A DNA stretch of 64,000 nucleotides from Nocardioides kribbensis (GTDB taxonomy: Bacteria > Actinomycetota > Actinomycetes > Propionibacteriales > Nocardioidaceae): positions 248,001 to 312,000 of the forward strand of contig NZ_JADCLL010000006.1 of the NCBI RefSeq assembly GCF_015070375.1. Reading direction: 5' to 3'. Under the pieces are notes generated by a model. That model did no database searches. It saw only the letters and a list, made by a program, of their open reading frames with translations, and was not told the origin of the DNA. Positions 8,434-18,455 of the stretch are shown piece after piece (within the stretch, counting starts at the first letter, position 1; the number at the start of each line of letters is the position of its first letter). The translations under genes were made by a program, and so were the position numbers.

Positions 8434-8450
8434 GTCCCGCAGTGGGAGAC
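8434..8450. promoter_or_regulatory. Palindromic site upstream of the leuB leader promoter
   Basis: GTCCCGCAGTGGGAGAC is an imperfect palindrome 61 nt upstream of the leader -10. It matches 13 of 17 positions with a site upstream of the ilvB leader promoter at a nearly identical distance. A candidate operator for a BCAA regulator; it also lies just before the divergent methyltransferase gene. Confidence 0.45.
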
Positions 8451-8457
8451 TCGGCGC

Positions 8458-9027
8458 ATGAGCGCCCCTCCCGACCTTCCCGACGTGGTCGCCCGCGCGT
8501 TCGCGGTCTCGCGGCGCGCGGGGTACGTGTCGTTCTGCCGCAACGAGACCGGCCGGCTGCTGGCGACGCTCGCCGCCACCCGCTCCGGCACGATGGCGGA
8601 GTTCGGGACCGGCTGCGGGGTGGGCACGGCCTGGCTGCGCTCGGGGGTGCGCGACGACGCCACCCGGATCGTCACCGCCGAGCTCGACCCCCGCCTGGCC
8701 GGCGCCGCCTCCGAGATCTTCGTCGACGACGGTCAGGTCGAGGTGCTGGCCGCCGACTGGTCGACCCTGCTCGACAAGGGCCCCTTCTCGCTGCTCTTCC
8801 TCGACTCCGGGGAGCCCACCGAGGTCGGCGTCGACGCCGTGGCCGACCTGGTCGAGGCCGGCGGCATCGTCGTCCTCGACGACTTCACCCCCTGCGAGGT
8901 CTGGCCGCCGATCAGCTACGGCCGCGTCGACACCCTGCGCGAGCAGTGGCTCACCGACCCCCGCTTCACCACCGTCGAGGTGATGGTGGCCTCCGACGCC
9001 TCCACCCTCATCGCCACCCGGCGCTGA
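8458..9027 (+). CDS. Class I SAM-dependent methyltransferase (O-methyltransferase-like)
   Basis: A 189-aa Rossmann-type methyltransferase. The SAM-binding motif I is [14 protein letters not shown] (about residues 47-60), the acidic residue of motif II is in [14 protein letters not shown], and motif IV-like LLFLDSGEP and [11 protein letters not shown] follow. It resembles small catechol-O-methyltransferase-type proteins; the substrate is unknown. ATG at 8458 follows a GGGAG stretch by about 11 nt. It is divergent from the leuB leader and convergent with the YczE-like gene. There are no operon partners to hint at a role. Confidence 0.8.
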   Translation: MSAPPDLPDVVARAFAVSRRAGYVSFCRNETGRLLATLAATRSGTMAEFGTGCGVGTAWLRSGVRDDATRIVTAELDPRLAGAASEIFVDDGQVEVLAADWSTLLDKGPFSLLFLDSGEPTEVGVDAVADLVEAGGIVVLDDFTPCEVWPPISYGRVDTLREQWLTDPRFTTVEVMVASDASTLIATRR

Positions 9028-9046
9028 GGCTCCGGCCCGCCGGACC

Positions 9047-9745
9047 TCAGGAGCCGCCTGCGGCGGGTCCGCGGGCGGGGTCGAGGCGCAGGTCGACCGT
9101 GAGGGACGGCAGCATCGCCTGGGTCAGCGGGCCGATCGCGAGCGCGTAGAGCACCGTGCCGAGCCCGAGCACCCCGCCGAGGGCCAGGCCGAGCAGCACG
9201 ACGCTCACCTCGAGCCCGGTGCGCACCAGCCGCAGCGACAGCCCCGTGCGCCGGCTCAGCCCGGTCATCAGCCCGTCGCGGGGACCCCGACCCAGCTGGG
9301 CGCCGATGTAGAGCGCGCTGGCGAAGCCGCACAGCAGGACGCCGCCGACCATGAGGGCGGCGCGGGCGGCCCAGCCCTGCGGCGCCTCGAGCAGGGCCAG
9401 CGTGGCGTCGGCGGAGAGGCCCACCACGACGGCGTTGGCGACGGTGGCGAGGCCCGGCACCTCGCGCAGCGGCACCCAGGCGAGCAGCAGCAGGAAGCTC
9501 ACCGCCACGATCACCTGGCCGAGGGTGAGCGGCACCAGGCCCGCCAGCCCCGAGTGCAGCACGTCCCAGGGGGCCAGACCCAGGTCGCCGCGGACCATCA
9601 TGGCCAGCGACACGCCGTAGAGCACGAGGCCGACGGCGAGCTGGGGCAGCCGGCGGCCCAGGCGCCCCGCCCGCAGCTGGGCGACGGGTCCGAGGTCGGC
9701 CAGGGCGGGTCGGGGGCGTCGCGAGGCGGTGGTCGTGGGCACCAC
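9047..9745 (-). CDS. YczE/YitT-like integral membrane protein
   Basis: A protein of about 232 aa with five to six hydrophobic segments and the family phrases GDLGLAPWDVLHSGLA and GAQLGRGPRDGLMTGL. The function of this family is not established; members are thought to be transporters or sensors. The gene is divergent from the MocR regulator, a pairing widely seen in Actinobacteria, which suggests that the regulator controls this membrane protein. The start is uncertain: GTG at 9745 or 9742 precedes a basic stretch leading into the first span, while the longer open frame crosses the divergent promoter and is rejected. Confidence 0.82.
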   Translation of the reverse strand: MVPTTTASRRPRPALADLGPVAQLRAGRLGRRLPQLAVGLVLYGVSLAMMVRGDLGLAPWDVLHSGLAGLVPLTLGQVIVAVSFLLLLAWVPLREVPGLATVANAVVVGLSADATLALLEAPQGWAARAALMVGGVLLCGFASALYIGAQLGRGPRDGLMTGLSRRTGLSLRLVRTGLEVSVVLLGLALGGVLGLGTVLYALAIGPLTQAMLPSLTVDLRLDPARGPAAGGS

Positions 9746-9760
9746 CCCAGCCTGCGTCCG

Positions 9761-9785
9761 ATTGGTCTGTGGACAAATAGCCAAT
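9761..9785. promoter_or_regulatory. Divergent promoter/operator between YczE-like and MocR genes
   Basis: ATTGG and CCAAT form an inverted pair 15 nt apart around TCTGTGGACAAATAG. TATTTG reads as a -10 toward the membrane-protein gene. The position between the divergent pair suggests the binding site of the MocR regulator. Confidence 0.45.
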
Positions 9786-9803
9786 CGTGGGACAGTGGTC
9801 TGC

Positions 9804-11318
9804 ATGACCCAGGCCACCTCCGTCCGCAGCGCGGCCCACAGCGCGACCGGTGCGCGGCGCCCCGACCCGGGCCCGCTGCCGCTGAGCGCCACGACCGTGT
9901 CGGCCTCGCGCCTGGCCGCGCTCGTGGGCGGCTTCGACCGCTCCCCGGCCTACCTCGGCCTCGCCGACGCCCTCACCCTGCTCATCGGCGACGGCCGCAT
10001 CGGCTACGGCACCCGGCTGCCCAGCGAGCGCGACCTCACCGAGGCGCTGGCCGTCTCGCGCACCACCGTCACCCGCGCCTACGCCGCGCTGCGCGAGACC
10101 GGCTTCGCCGAGGCCCGGCAGGGCGCCGGCACCTTCGCCCGGCTGCCGGGCGGGCGCGGCCGGGCCCACGACCGCGCCCTGCTGCCCGGCCCCGACGACG
10201 CCGAGGCCCTCGACCTCAACTGCGCCGCGGCCAGCGCGCCGCCGGGCCTGGCCGCCGCCTTCGCCGAGGCCGCGGCACTGCTGCCGGCCCACCTCGGCGG
10301 TCACGGCTACTTCCCGGCCGGCATGCCGGCGCTCCAGGCCGCGATCGCCGCGTCGTACGCCGCACGGGGCCTGCCCACCGACCCCGCGCAGGTGCTGGTC
10401 ACCCCGGGTGCGCTCTCCGCGGCCGCGATCGTGGCCCGGGCCTTCGCCGGGCCGGGCTCACGGGTGCTGGTGGAGTCGCCGGTCTACCCCAACGCGACCG
10501 GCGCCATCCGCAACGCCGGCGCCCGGCTGGTGCCCTGCCCGGTGGACCCCGACGGGTGGGACCTCGACGCCGTCGCGAGCACCCTGCGGCGCAGCCGCCC
10601 GGCCCTGGCCTACCTCGTGCCCGACTTCCAGAACCCCACCGGCCTGCTCATGGCCGACGAGGAGCGCGAGCGCTACGCCTCCCACCTGCGCGCCGCGGGC
10701 ACGGTCGCGGTGGTCGACGAGGCCCACCAGGCCCTGGCCCTCGACGGGCAGGCGATGCCCGCACCCTTCGCCCTGCACTCCCCCGACACGATCACGCTCG
10801 GCAGCGCCAGCAAGTCCTTCTGGGGCGGGTTGCGGCTGGGCTGGATCAGGGCACCTCACCACCGCGTGGAGGCCCTCACCCAGGCCCGCCTCGTGCTCGA
10901 CCTCGGCTCCCCGGTGATGGAGCAGCTGGTGCTGACGCGGCTGCTGGCCGGAGGGCCGGTGCTGCCCGAGCACGTCACCCGGCTGCGCACGCAGCGCGAC
11001 GCGCTCGCGGCGTCGGTGCGCTCGCGCCTGCCCGGGTGGCGCTTCCGCCTGCCCGGCGGTGGGCTGGCGCTGTGGTGCGAGCTGCCGGCGGCGCGGGCCA
11101 GCGCCCTGGCCGACGAGGCCGAGCGACGCGGCGTGCTCGTCGCGCCCGGCCCGGTCTTCGCCGCCGACGGCGGCCTCGACCGCTTCGTGCGGCTGCCCTG
11201 GTCGCGCCCGGCCGCCGAGCTCGACGACGCCGTGGCCCGCCTGGCCGAGGCCTGGGACGTCGTGGCCCGCGGCCGCGGCCGCTCCCACACCGCCCGCGAC
11301 CGCGTCACCGTCGCCTGA
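9804..11318 (+). CDS. MocR/PdxR-type transcriptional regulator (GntR HTH + PLP aminotransferase-like domain)
   Basis: Regulator of 504 aa. A GntR winged helix (about residues 45-112; LPSERDLTEALAVSRTTVTRAYAAL) is joined to a fold-type I aminotransferase-like domain with the PLP lysine in GSASKSFWGG (Lys337) and the aspartate in VVDEAHQAL. MocR proteins generally use PLP or a PLP-amino acid adduct as effector. ATG at 9804 is preferred; the frame is open upstream through the divergent promoter, but the family begins near here. It probably controls itself and the divergent YczE-like membrane protein. The effector is unknown. Confidence 0.9.
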   Translation: MTQATSVRSAAHSATGARRPDPGPLPLSATTVSASRLAALVGGFDRSPAYLGLADALTLLIGDGRIGYGTRLPSERDLTEALAVSRTTVTRAYAALRETGFAEARQGAGTFARLPGGRGRAHDRALLPGPDDAEALDLNCAAASAPPGLAAAFAEAAALLPAHLGGHGYFPAGMPALQAAIAASYAARGLPTDPAQVLVTPGALSAAAIVARAFAGPGSRVLVESPVYPNATGAIRNAGARLVPCPVDPDGWDLDAVASTLRRSRPALAYLVPDFQNPTGLLMADEERERYASHLRAAGTVAVVDEAHQALALDGQAMPAPFALHSPDTITLGSASKSFWGGLRLGWIRAPHHRVEALTQARLVLDLGSPVMEQLVLTRLLAGGPVLPEHVTRLRTQRDALAASVRSRLPGWRFRLPGGGLALWCELPAARASALADEAERRGVLVAPGPVFAADGGLDRFVRLPWSRPAAELDDAVARLAEAWDVVARGRGRSHTARDRVTVA

Positions 11319-11340
11319 GGCCCACCTCGCCCGGGCTTCC

Positions 11341-12927
11341 TCAGGTGAGGTCGACGGCGCGCACGGAGACCGCGTCGATGGCGCGCCCCATGGCGGCGAG
11401 CACGTCGGCGGGCACGGCGGAGTCGACCGAGAGGGCGACGAGGGCCAGGCCCCCGGGGGCGTCGCGGGAGACCTGCATGCCGCCGATGTTGACGCCCGCG
11501 TCGCCGAGCACCCGCCCGACGGTGCCGACGACGCCGGGGCGGTCGGCGTAGGTGAGGAAGGCCAGGTGGTCGGTGGGCTCGATGTCGAGGGCGTAGCCGT
11601 TGACCTCCACGAGCCGCTCGCGCTGGCCGATGCCGACCAGGGTGCCGCTGACCGAGACCGTGGCGCCGCCCGCGAGGGTGCCGCGCAGGGTGACGAGGTT
11701 GCGGTGGTCGGGGCTCTCGGGGTCGACCACGAGGCGCACGGCGGTGCCGCGCTCGGCGGCCAGCAGCGGGGCGTTGACGTAGGAGACGGTCTCCTCGGCG
11801 ATGTCGGTCAGCACGCCCTTGAGGGCGGCGAGCTCGAGCACGGTGACGTCGTGGTCGGTGATCTCGCCGCGCACCTCCACGTCGAGGCTGGCGGCGGCCT
11901 CGCCGGCCAGCGCGCTGAAGATCCGGCCCAGCCGCTCGGTCAGCGGGATGCCGGGGCGCACGTCGTGGGCGATGACGCCGCCCTGCACGTTGACGGCGTC
12001 GGGCACCAGCTCGCCGGCCAGCGCCAGGCGCACCGACCGGGCGACCGCCAGCCCCGCCTTCTCCTGGGCCTCGTGGGTGGAGGCGCCGAGGTGCGGCGTG
12101 GCCACGACGCCCGGCAGCCCCAGCAGCGGGCTGGCCGTGGCCGGCTCGTGCTCGAAGACGTCGAGGGCCGCGGCGGCCACCCTTCCCTCGACGAGGGCGT
12201 CGTGGAGCGCGGCCTCGTCGACGACGCCGCTGCGCGCGGCGTTGACGACGATGACCGAGGGCCGCACCAGCCGCAGCTCGGCCTCCCCGATCAGCCCCAT
12301 GGTCTCGGGGGTGCGGGGCAGGTGCACCGAGACGACGTCGGAGTCGCGCAGCAGGGTGGCGAGGTCGACCAGGCGCACGCCGACCTGGGCGGCGCGGCCG
12401 GGCTGGACGTAGGGGTCGTAGGCCAGCACCTTCATGCCGAAGGCCGCGAGGCGCTGCGCGACGAGCACGCCGATGCGGCCCAGCCCCACCACGCCGACGG
12501 TCTTGTCGTAGAGCTCGGTGCCGGTGAAGCTCTCCCGCTCCCACCGGCCCTCCCGCAGCGCCTCCTGGGCCGGTACGACGCACCGGGCGGCGGCCAGCAG
12601 CAGGCCCACGGCCAGCTCGGCCACCGAGACCGCGTTGGAGGTGGGCGCGTTGACGACGACCACGCCCGCGTGGGTGGCGGCGCGCACGTCGATGGTGTCG
12701 AGGGCTACCCCGGCCCGGGCGACGACCCGCAGGCGGGGCGCCGCCGCCAGGACCTCGGCGTCGACCCGCGTCGCGGAGCGCACGACGAGCGCGGAGGCGT
12801 CGGCGACCTCGCGGAGCAGGCGGGCGCGGTCGGTGCCGTCGCAGGTGCGGACCTCGACGTCGGGGCCCAGGGCCTCGAGGGTGGCCGGGCTCAGCGGCTC
12901 GCAGATCAGGACGACGGGCTTGCTCAC
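11341..12927 (-). CDS. serA: D-3-phosphoglycerate dehydrogenase
   Basis: First committed step of serine synthesis: 3-phosphoglycerate to 3-phosphohydroxypyruvate with NAD. The 528-aa length and domain order fit the long type I enzyme of Actinobacteria. Order: substrate domain, NAD domain (GVVGLGRIG near residue 145; catalytic His in [13 protein letters not shown]), intervening domain, and C-terminal ACT domain ([33 protein letters not shown]) for serine feedback. The usual GRAGVGLDNVD motif reads [11 protein letters not shown] here, a modest variation. Start is GTG at 12927; a 300-nt gap separates it from the divergent ABC-F gene. Confidence 0.96.
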   Translation of the reverse strand: MSKPVVLICEPLSPATLEALGPDVEVRTCDGTDRARLLREVADASALVVRSATRVDAEVLAAAPRLRVVARAGVALDTIDVRAATHAGVVVVNAPTSNAVSVAELAVGLLLAAARCVVPAQEALREGRWERESFTGTELYDKTVGVVGLGRIGVLVAQRLAAFGMKVLAYDPYVQPGRAAQVGVRLVDLATLLRDSDVVSVHLPRTPETMGLIGEAELRLVRPSVIVVNAARSGVVDEAALHDALVEGRVAAAALDVFEHEPATASPLLGLPGVVATPHLGASTHEAQEKAGLAVARSVRLALAGELVPDAVNVQGGVIAHDVRPGIPLTERLGRIFSALAGEAAASLDVEVRGEITDHDVTVLELAALKGVLTDIAEETVSYVNAPLLAAERGTAVRLVVDPESPDHRNLVTLRGTLAGGATVSVSGTLVGIGQRERLVEVNGYALDIEPTDHLAFLTYADRPGVVGTVGRVLGDAGVNIGGMQVSRDAPGGLALVALSVDSAVPADVLAAMGRAIDAVSVRAVDLT

Positions 12928-13089
12928 GAGCGGTGACCTCGCTGGTCCTCGACGGGGGTCCCCGTCGCGTGGCCGCGAGGGACGCGGGCCGCCGGGGCGG
13001 GGCGCGGCGCGGTCGCGGGACGACGGCGGGGACGGGACGGTGCACGACGCTGTGCGGCCCGCACCCTACCGGCCGCGGGCGACGGGAAA

Positions 13090-13206
13090 GCGGTGGCACC
13101 GCGCCACCGCGGCGACCTACCGTGGACCCGCCCCATCCCCTCCCCCACGGCAGGTCCGGTTGCTCCTCTGAGGCCCACGTCCCCGCGTCGGCGAGCCCCG
13201 CTCGCC
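13090..13206 (+). promoter_or_regulatory. Promoter and structured leader of the ABC-F gene
   Basis: The 308-nt serA/ABC-F interval holds TACCGT (13118-13123), a likely -10 for the ABC-F gene. An upstream perfect 8-bp hairpin spans 13090-13110 (GCGGTGGC / GCCACCGC). A 7-bp hairpin GGCGAGC-CCC-GCTCGCC at 13190-13206 lies in the roughly 105-nt 5' leader, 20 nt before the ribosome site. Some ABC-F resistance genes are induced by ribosome-mediated attenuation in such leaders. No clear leader ORF is seen. Confidence 0.4.
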
Positions 13207-13235
13207 CGCGATCCGTCACGTCCTCAGGAGGCCCC

Positions 13236-14894
13236 GTGCCCGCACCCACCCCTCGTCCTCCCTCCCCGCCGCCGGACCCGGCGCCCGCGATCCGGCTGGC
13301 GGGGGTCGTCCACACCTGGCCCGACGGCACCCCCGCCCTCGGGGGCGAGGTGCCCCTCGACCTCGCGGTGCCCCCCGGCCGCTCCGGCCTGGTCGGGGCC
13401 AACGGCTCGGGCAAGTCCACCCTGCTGCGGCTGGTGGCCGGTGAGCTGACGCCCACCTCCGGTCACGTCGCGGTGCGCGGGGAGGTCGGGCTGCTGCCGC
13501 AGGACCTCACCCTCGACGTCGGCGCGGCCGTCGCCGACGTGCTCGGCGTCGGGTCGGTGCGGCGCGCGCTGCGCGAGCTGGAGGCCGGGGCCACCGACGA
13601 GCGGGCGACCCGGCTGGTGACCGAGATCGGCGACGACTGGGACCTGCCCGACCGCGCCGAGGCCGAGCTCGACCGCCTCGGGCTGCCCGCCGGGGTGCTC
13701 GGACGCCGCCTCGGCGAGCTCTCGGGCGGCGAGGTGGTGCGGCTCGGGCTGGCGCGGCTGCTGCTGCGCCGACCCGACGTGCTGCTGCTCGACGAGCCCA
13801 CCAACAACCTCGACACCGCCGCGCGGCGACGTCTCGGCGAGGTGCTGGCGTCGTGGCCCCGGACCCTGGTCGTGGTCAGCCACGACCGCGCGCTGCTCGA
13901 GCAGATCGACCGCGTCGGCGACCTCCGCGCGGGGCGGGTGCGGTGGTACGGCGGCGGCTGGTCGGCCTACGCCGCGCAGCTGCGCGGCGAGCAGGAGGCC
14001 GCCGCGGCCGCCGTCACCTCGGCCCGCTCGGAGCTGCGCCGCCAGCGGGCCGACCGGGTCGAGGCCGAGCGCGTGATCGCCCAGCGCCGGCGCCAGGGCG
14101 CGCGCGCCGCCCGTGCCGGTGGCATGGGACGCGCCGAGATCGACTACCAGCAGAACCGCTCGGAGCGCTCGGCCGCGGGCTACCGCACGGTCCACGAGGG
14201 GCGCCTCGAGGAAGCCCGTGCCCGGCTCGAGGAGGCCGAGCGCCGGGTCCACGACGACACCGCGGTCAGGGTCGACCTGCCCGCCACCGAGGTCCCGCGG
14301 GGGCGGCGCGTGCTCGACACCGCCGGGCTGGTGCTGCGCACCGGCGCCGCGGTCGACCTCGCCGTGCACGGCCCCGACCGGGTCGCGGTGGTGGGGCCCA
14401 ACGGAGCCGGCAAGACCACCCTGCTGCACACCGTGGCCGGGCTGCTGCCGCCCGCCGCCGGCGCGGTGTCGACGTACGTGCCGACGGCGCTGCTGCCGCA
14501 GCGCCTCGACGTGCTCGACCCCGCCCGCACGGTGCTCGACGGGGTGCTCGACCGCTCACCGGGCGCCGACCCGCACGAGGCACGGACGCGGCTGGCGCGC
14601 TTCGGCTTCCGCGGCGACGCCACCGGGCGCCCGGTGGGGGTGCTCTCCGGCGGGGAGCGCTTCCGCGCGACCCTGGCGGCCCTGCTGCTGGCCGACCCGG
14701 CGCCGCGGCTGCTGCTGCTCGACGAGCCCACCAACAACCTCGACCTGGCCGCCTACGACGCCCTCGTGAGCGCGCTGGGCGCCTTCCGGGGGGCGCTGAT
14801 GGTGGTGAGCCACGACCCGGCGTTCCTCGACGACGTCGGCGTGGACCGGGTCGTCGACCTGGCGGGGGCGCCTCAGAGCAGCGGCGGGGAGTAG
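13236..14894 (+). CDS. ABC-F family ATP-binding protein
   Basis: Soluble protein of 552 aa with two ABC cassettes and no membrane domain, the ABC-F architecture (ribosome-acting translation factors and antibiotic-protection proteins). Cassette 1: Walker [10 protein letters not shown], signature [14 protein letters not shown], Walker [13 protein letters not shown]. Cassette 2: [35 protein letters not shown]. Between them lies a charged interdomain linker of about 80 residues rich in Arg/Glu ([20 protein letters not shown]...), the P-site-probing element. GTG at 13236 follows AGGAGG by 4 nt. The 3' end overlaps the convergent lipase gene by 22 bp. Whether it gives drug resistance or acts in housekeeping cannot be told from sequence. 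Confidence 0.9.
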   Translation: MPAPTPRPPSPPPDPAPAIRLAGVVHTWPDGTPALGGEVPLDLAVPPGRSGLVGANGSGKSTLLRLVAGELTPTSGHVAVRGEVGLLPQDLTLDVGAAVADVLGVGSVRRALRELEAGATDERATRLVTEIGDDWDLPDRAEAELDRLGLPAGVLGRRLGELSGGEVVRLGLARLLLRRPDVLLLDEPTNNLDTAARRRLGEVLASWPRTLVVVSHDRALLEQIDRVGDLRAGRVRWYGGGWSAYAAQLRGEQEAAAAAVTSARSELRRQRADRVEAERVIAQRRRQGARAARAGGMGRAEIDYQQNRSERSAAGYRTVHEGRLEEARARLEEAERRVHDDTAVRVDLPATEVPRGRRVLDTAGLVLRTGAAVDLAVHGPDRVAVVGPNGAGKTTLLHTVAGLLPPAAGAVSTYVPTALLPQRLDVLDPARTVLDGVLDRSPGADPHEARTRLARFGFRGDATGRPVGVLSGGERFRATLAALLLADPAPRLLLLDEPTNNLDLAAYDALVSALGAFRGALMVVSHDPAFLDDVGVDRVVDLAGAPQSSGGE

Positions 14895-15850
14895 ACGCAG
14901 AGGGAGCGGGCCGTGGAGGGGTCGAGCCGGTTCTTGACCAGCCGCACGACGTTGGGCGAGTAGCTGATGCTGAGGTGGTCGCTCTGGTCGAGCGGGCAGC
15001 GCGACTGGAGCAGGATGTTGGTGACGCCGGGGTCCTTGAGGAAGGCGTTGCGGTAGGGCGTCACGACGTTGTCGAAGAGGGTCTGGATGACGGTGTAGCG
15101 CACGCCCGGCACCGTGTCGCCGCCCTGGTTGAGCCGGGCCAGGAAGTCCGAGCCCTGCCGCTGCTGCGGGATCGCGGGCGCCGCCAGGCCGACGAGCCCC
15201 TCGCCGCCGGGGAGCGCGGCGACCAGCGGGAGCACGCCGAAGAAGGTCGTGCCGTAGTTGCTCGACGACAGTCCGATGAGCTGGTCGACCTTGTCGGCGC
15301 CGCCGAGGAAGCGCAGGTAGTAGCGCGGCATCATCCCGCCCTGCGAGTGCCCGACCAGGTCGACCTCGGCCGCACCGGTGGCGGCCAGCACCCGGTCGAC
15401 GTACGCCGAGAGCTCCTGGGCCGACGCGGCGATGTCCGAGAGGCCCCGGTAAGGCGTGCGGGTGTAGCTGCCGTAGTCGAGGGCGAAGACGCAGTAGCCG
15501 GCCGCGGCGAGGTCGGGGGCCATCTGCGCCCAGTTGTCGTAGCGGTTCTCGACCGTGCCGTGGACCAGCACGACCGGGCGCGGGTGGGCGGCGCTGGGAC
15601 GGCAGGTCCAGTCGTTGGCGCCGGGCGGGTCGAGGTCGGGCAGCAGGTTGCTCAGCAGCAGCGCGGCCGGGAACGACGTCAGCCGCGGCCCGACACCGCT
15701 CTCCCGCGCCGCCGCCGTCGCCCCCGTGGCCGCCGTCGCCGACGGGCCGGGGTCGGCCGCCGCTGCGGGCGGCCCACCGGCGAGCGCGGCCCCCAGGGCG
15801 GTCGTGGCGAGCAGGGCGGCGAGGGCGCGCAGCGGCGGGCGTCGGGTCAC
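14873..15850 (-). CDS. Secreted alpha/beta-hydrolase lipase/esterase
   Basis: Exported hydrolase of 325 aa. A basic N-terminus and hydrophobic stretch (about residues 8-31, ending AAAA) form a signal peptide. The mature part has the oxyanion strand VVLVHGT, the nucleophile elbow GHSQGG (Ser169) and a His in [10 protein letters not shown] near the end. Four or more cysteines could form disulfides. This fits the secreted triacylglycerol lipase/esterase class of Streptomyces and Nocardioides. GTG at 15850 is chosen because TACGGT lies 6 nt upstream (leaderless) and the signal peptide then begins at once. Its 3' end overlaps the ABC-F gene on the other strand. Confidence 0.88.
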   Translation of the reverse strand: MTRRPPLRALAALLATTALGAALAGGPPAAAADPGPSATAATGATAAARESGVGPRLTSFPAALLLSNLLPDLDPPGANDWTCRPSAAHPRPVVLVHGTVENRYDNWAQMAPDLAAAGYCVFALDYGSYTRTPYRGLSDIAASAQELSAYVDRVLAATGAAEVDLVGHSQGGMMPRYYLRFLGGADKVDQLIGLSSSNYGTTFFGVLPLVAALPGGEGLVGLAAPAIPQQRQGSDFLARLNQGGDTVPGVRYTVIQTLFDNVVTPYRNAFLKDPGVTNILLQSRCPLDQSDHLSISYSPNVVRLVKNRLDPSTARSLCVYSPPLL

Positions 15851-15955
15851 CCGCCGACCGTAACCGCCGTCACACCGTCGGGGCCACACCCGTCCACCGG
15901 GACGGGTGGGCGGGGCCCGGCGCCGGACAGCGCCGGCCAGCGCTCGACGTGTGGG

Positions 15956-16669
15956 TCAGAGCGCGCACCCGTCGGGCCCGCAGGCCTCCCCCGCCTCGCC
16001 CGCGCCCACGACCTGCAGCGGCGGGTGGGCCTCGGTCCAGGCGGTGCGCAGGACCTGGGCGAAGACGTCGGCCGGCTGGGCGCCGGAGATGCCGTAGCGC
16101 CGGTCGACGACGAAGAACGGCACGCCGGTGGCGCCGTAGGCCCGGGCCTGCTCGACGTCGGCGGCGACCTCCTCGGCGTGGGCCTGCCCGGCGAGGACCT
16201 CGCGGGCCGGCCCCTCCTCGAGTCCGGCGGCCCGGGCCGCGGCCACCAGCACGTCGTGGTCGCCGACGTCCTCGGCCCGGGTGAAGTACGCCGCGAGCAG
16301 CTCCTCCTTGAGCGCGCGCTGCTGCGCGGGCCCGCCGACGGCGAGGGCGTGGTGCAGCAGCCGGTGGGCGTCGACGGTGTTGGTGTGCACGGTGTCGAAG
16401 AGCCGCAGCTCCAGGCCCTCCTCGGCGCCGGTCTCGACCAGCGAGGCGACCATCTGGCGCATCTCGTCCTCCGGTCGGCCGTACTTGCGCGCCAGCTGCG
16501 GCAGGGTCTTCTCGTGGCCGTGGTGCGGCGCGGAGGGGTCGAGCTCGAAGGAGCGGTAGACCACCTCGACCTCGTCGGCGTGCTCGAAGTCGGCCAGCGC
16601 CGACTCCAGCCGGCGCTTGCCGACGTAGCACCACGGGCACACGACGTCTGACCAGATCTCGATCTGCAT
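15956..16669 (-). CDS. DsbA-family oxidoreductase, FrnE-like
   Basis: Thioredoxin-fold protein of 237 aa starting MQIEIWSDVVCPWCYVGKRRLE with a CPWC active-site motif at residues 11-14 and a helical insertion, followed by GATGVPFFVVDRRYGISGAQP. No signal peptide, so it is cytoplasmic, like FrnE and 2-hydroxychromene-2-carboxylate isomerase-related proteins. These are implicated in thiol-disulfide exchange or polyketide maturation. A C-terminal CGPDGC pair could be a second redox site. ATG at 16669 is chosen because the canonical N-terminus begins there; the frame is open a little farther. Confidence 0.9.
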   Translation of the reverse strand: MQIEIWSDVVCPWCYVGKRRLESALADFEHADEVEVVYRSFELDPSAPHHGHEKTLPQLARKYGRPEDEMRQMVASLVETGAEEGLELRLFDTVHTNTVDAHRLLHHALAVGGPAQQRALKEELLAAYFTRAEDVGDHDVLVAAARAAGLEEGPAREVLAGQAHAEEVAADVEQARAYGATGVPFFVVDRRYGISGAQPADVFAQVLRTAWTEAHPPLQVVGAGEAGEACGPDGCAL

Positions 16670-16748
16670 GCCTGCCCCAACGGCCCCGGGGCACGGGGCA
16701 TTCCGCGCGCGGCGCGCGCCGCGTCGCGTCACGGGCGGCCGTACGCCA

Positions 16749-16780
16749 CGAGCCGGCGCCCCGGGTGGGGCGCCGGCTCG
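16749..16780 (-). terminator. Strong hairpin downstream of ilvC
   Basis: Perfect 14-bp arms (CGAGCCGGCGCCCC / GGGGCGCCGGCTCG) around a GGGT loop, 39 nt past the ilvC stop; the likely end of the ilvBNC transcript. No U-tract. Confidence 0.7.
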
Positions 16781-16819
16781 GCGGGTGCTGCGGGAGCGGT
16801 CCCGGGAGGGACCGACCGG

Positions 16820-17872
<1,053 letters not shown>

Positions 17873-17900
17873 TCAGTGGAGGTGCGTCGGGGGCGCCGGG

Positions 17901-18455
17901 TCAGACCGCGGCGGGCGGAGCGGGGGTGGCGACCGGGCGCAGGCTGCGCTCGGAGATGGAGCGGGAGCCGCGGCCGATGGCGACCATGCCGGACTGCACG
18001 AGCTCGCGGATCCCGAAGGGCTCCAGCACGCGCAGGAAGTCGGCGATCTTGCCGGCGTTGCCGGTGATCTGCACGGTGAGGGCGTCGGGGGCCACGTCGA
18101 TGACCTTGGCGCGGAACAGCTGCACGGTGTCGAGCACCTGGCCGCGGGTCTCCGCGGTGGCGGCGACCTTGACCAGCACCAGCTCGCGGTTGACCGAGGC
18201 GCCCTGGTCGAGCTCGACGATCTTGATCACCTCGACCAGCTTGTTGAGCTGCTTGGTGACCTGCTCCAGCGGGGAGCGCTCGACGTCGACCACGATCGTC
18301 ATCCGCGAGATCTCCGGGTGCTCGGTGGGGCCCACCGCGAGGCTGTCGATGTTGAAGCCGCGGCGGCTGAAGAGCCCCGCGATGCGGGCCAGGACACCGG
18401 GCTTGTTCTCCACCAGCACCGACAGGGTGCTGCGGGAGTCGGCGTGTGCGCTCAC
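17901..18455 (-). CDS. ilvN: Acetolactate synthase small (regulatory) subunit
   Basis: Regulatory partner of IlvB that confers valine feedback inhibition. The 184-aa product starts with the ACT domain ([33 protein letters not shown]) and continues with [11 protein letters not shown] and the C-terminal regulatory domain. GTG at 18455 overlaps the ilvB TGA (GTGA), so the two subunits are translationally coupled, consistent with their complex. Confidence 0.97.
   Translation of the reverse strand: MSAHADSRSTLSVLVENKPGVLARIAGLFSRRGFNIDSLAVGPTEHPEISRMTIVVDVERSPLEQVTKQLNKLVEVIKIVELDQGASVNRELVLVKVAATAETRGQVLDTVQLFRAKVIDVAPDALTVQITGNAGKIADFLRVLEPFGIRELVQSGMVAIGRGSRSISERSLRPVATPAPPAAV

Noticed and set aside
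9028..9056. Hairpin GGCTCC / GGAGCC between the methyltransferase and YczE-like genes
   Set aside because: Only 6-bp arms with a long loop overlapping the stop codon; not convincing in a GC-rich region.
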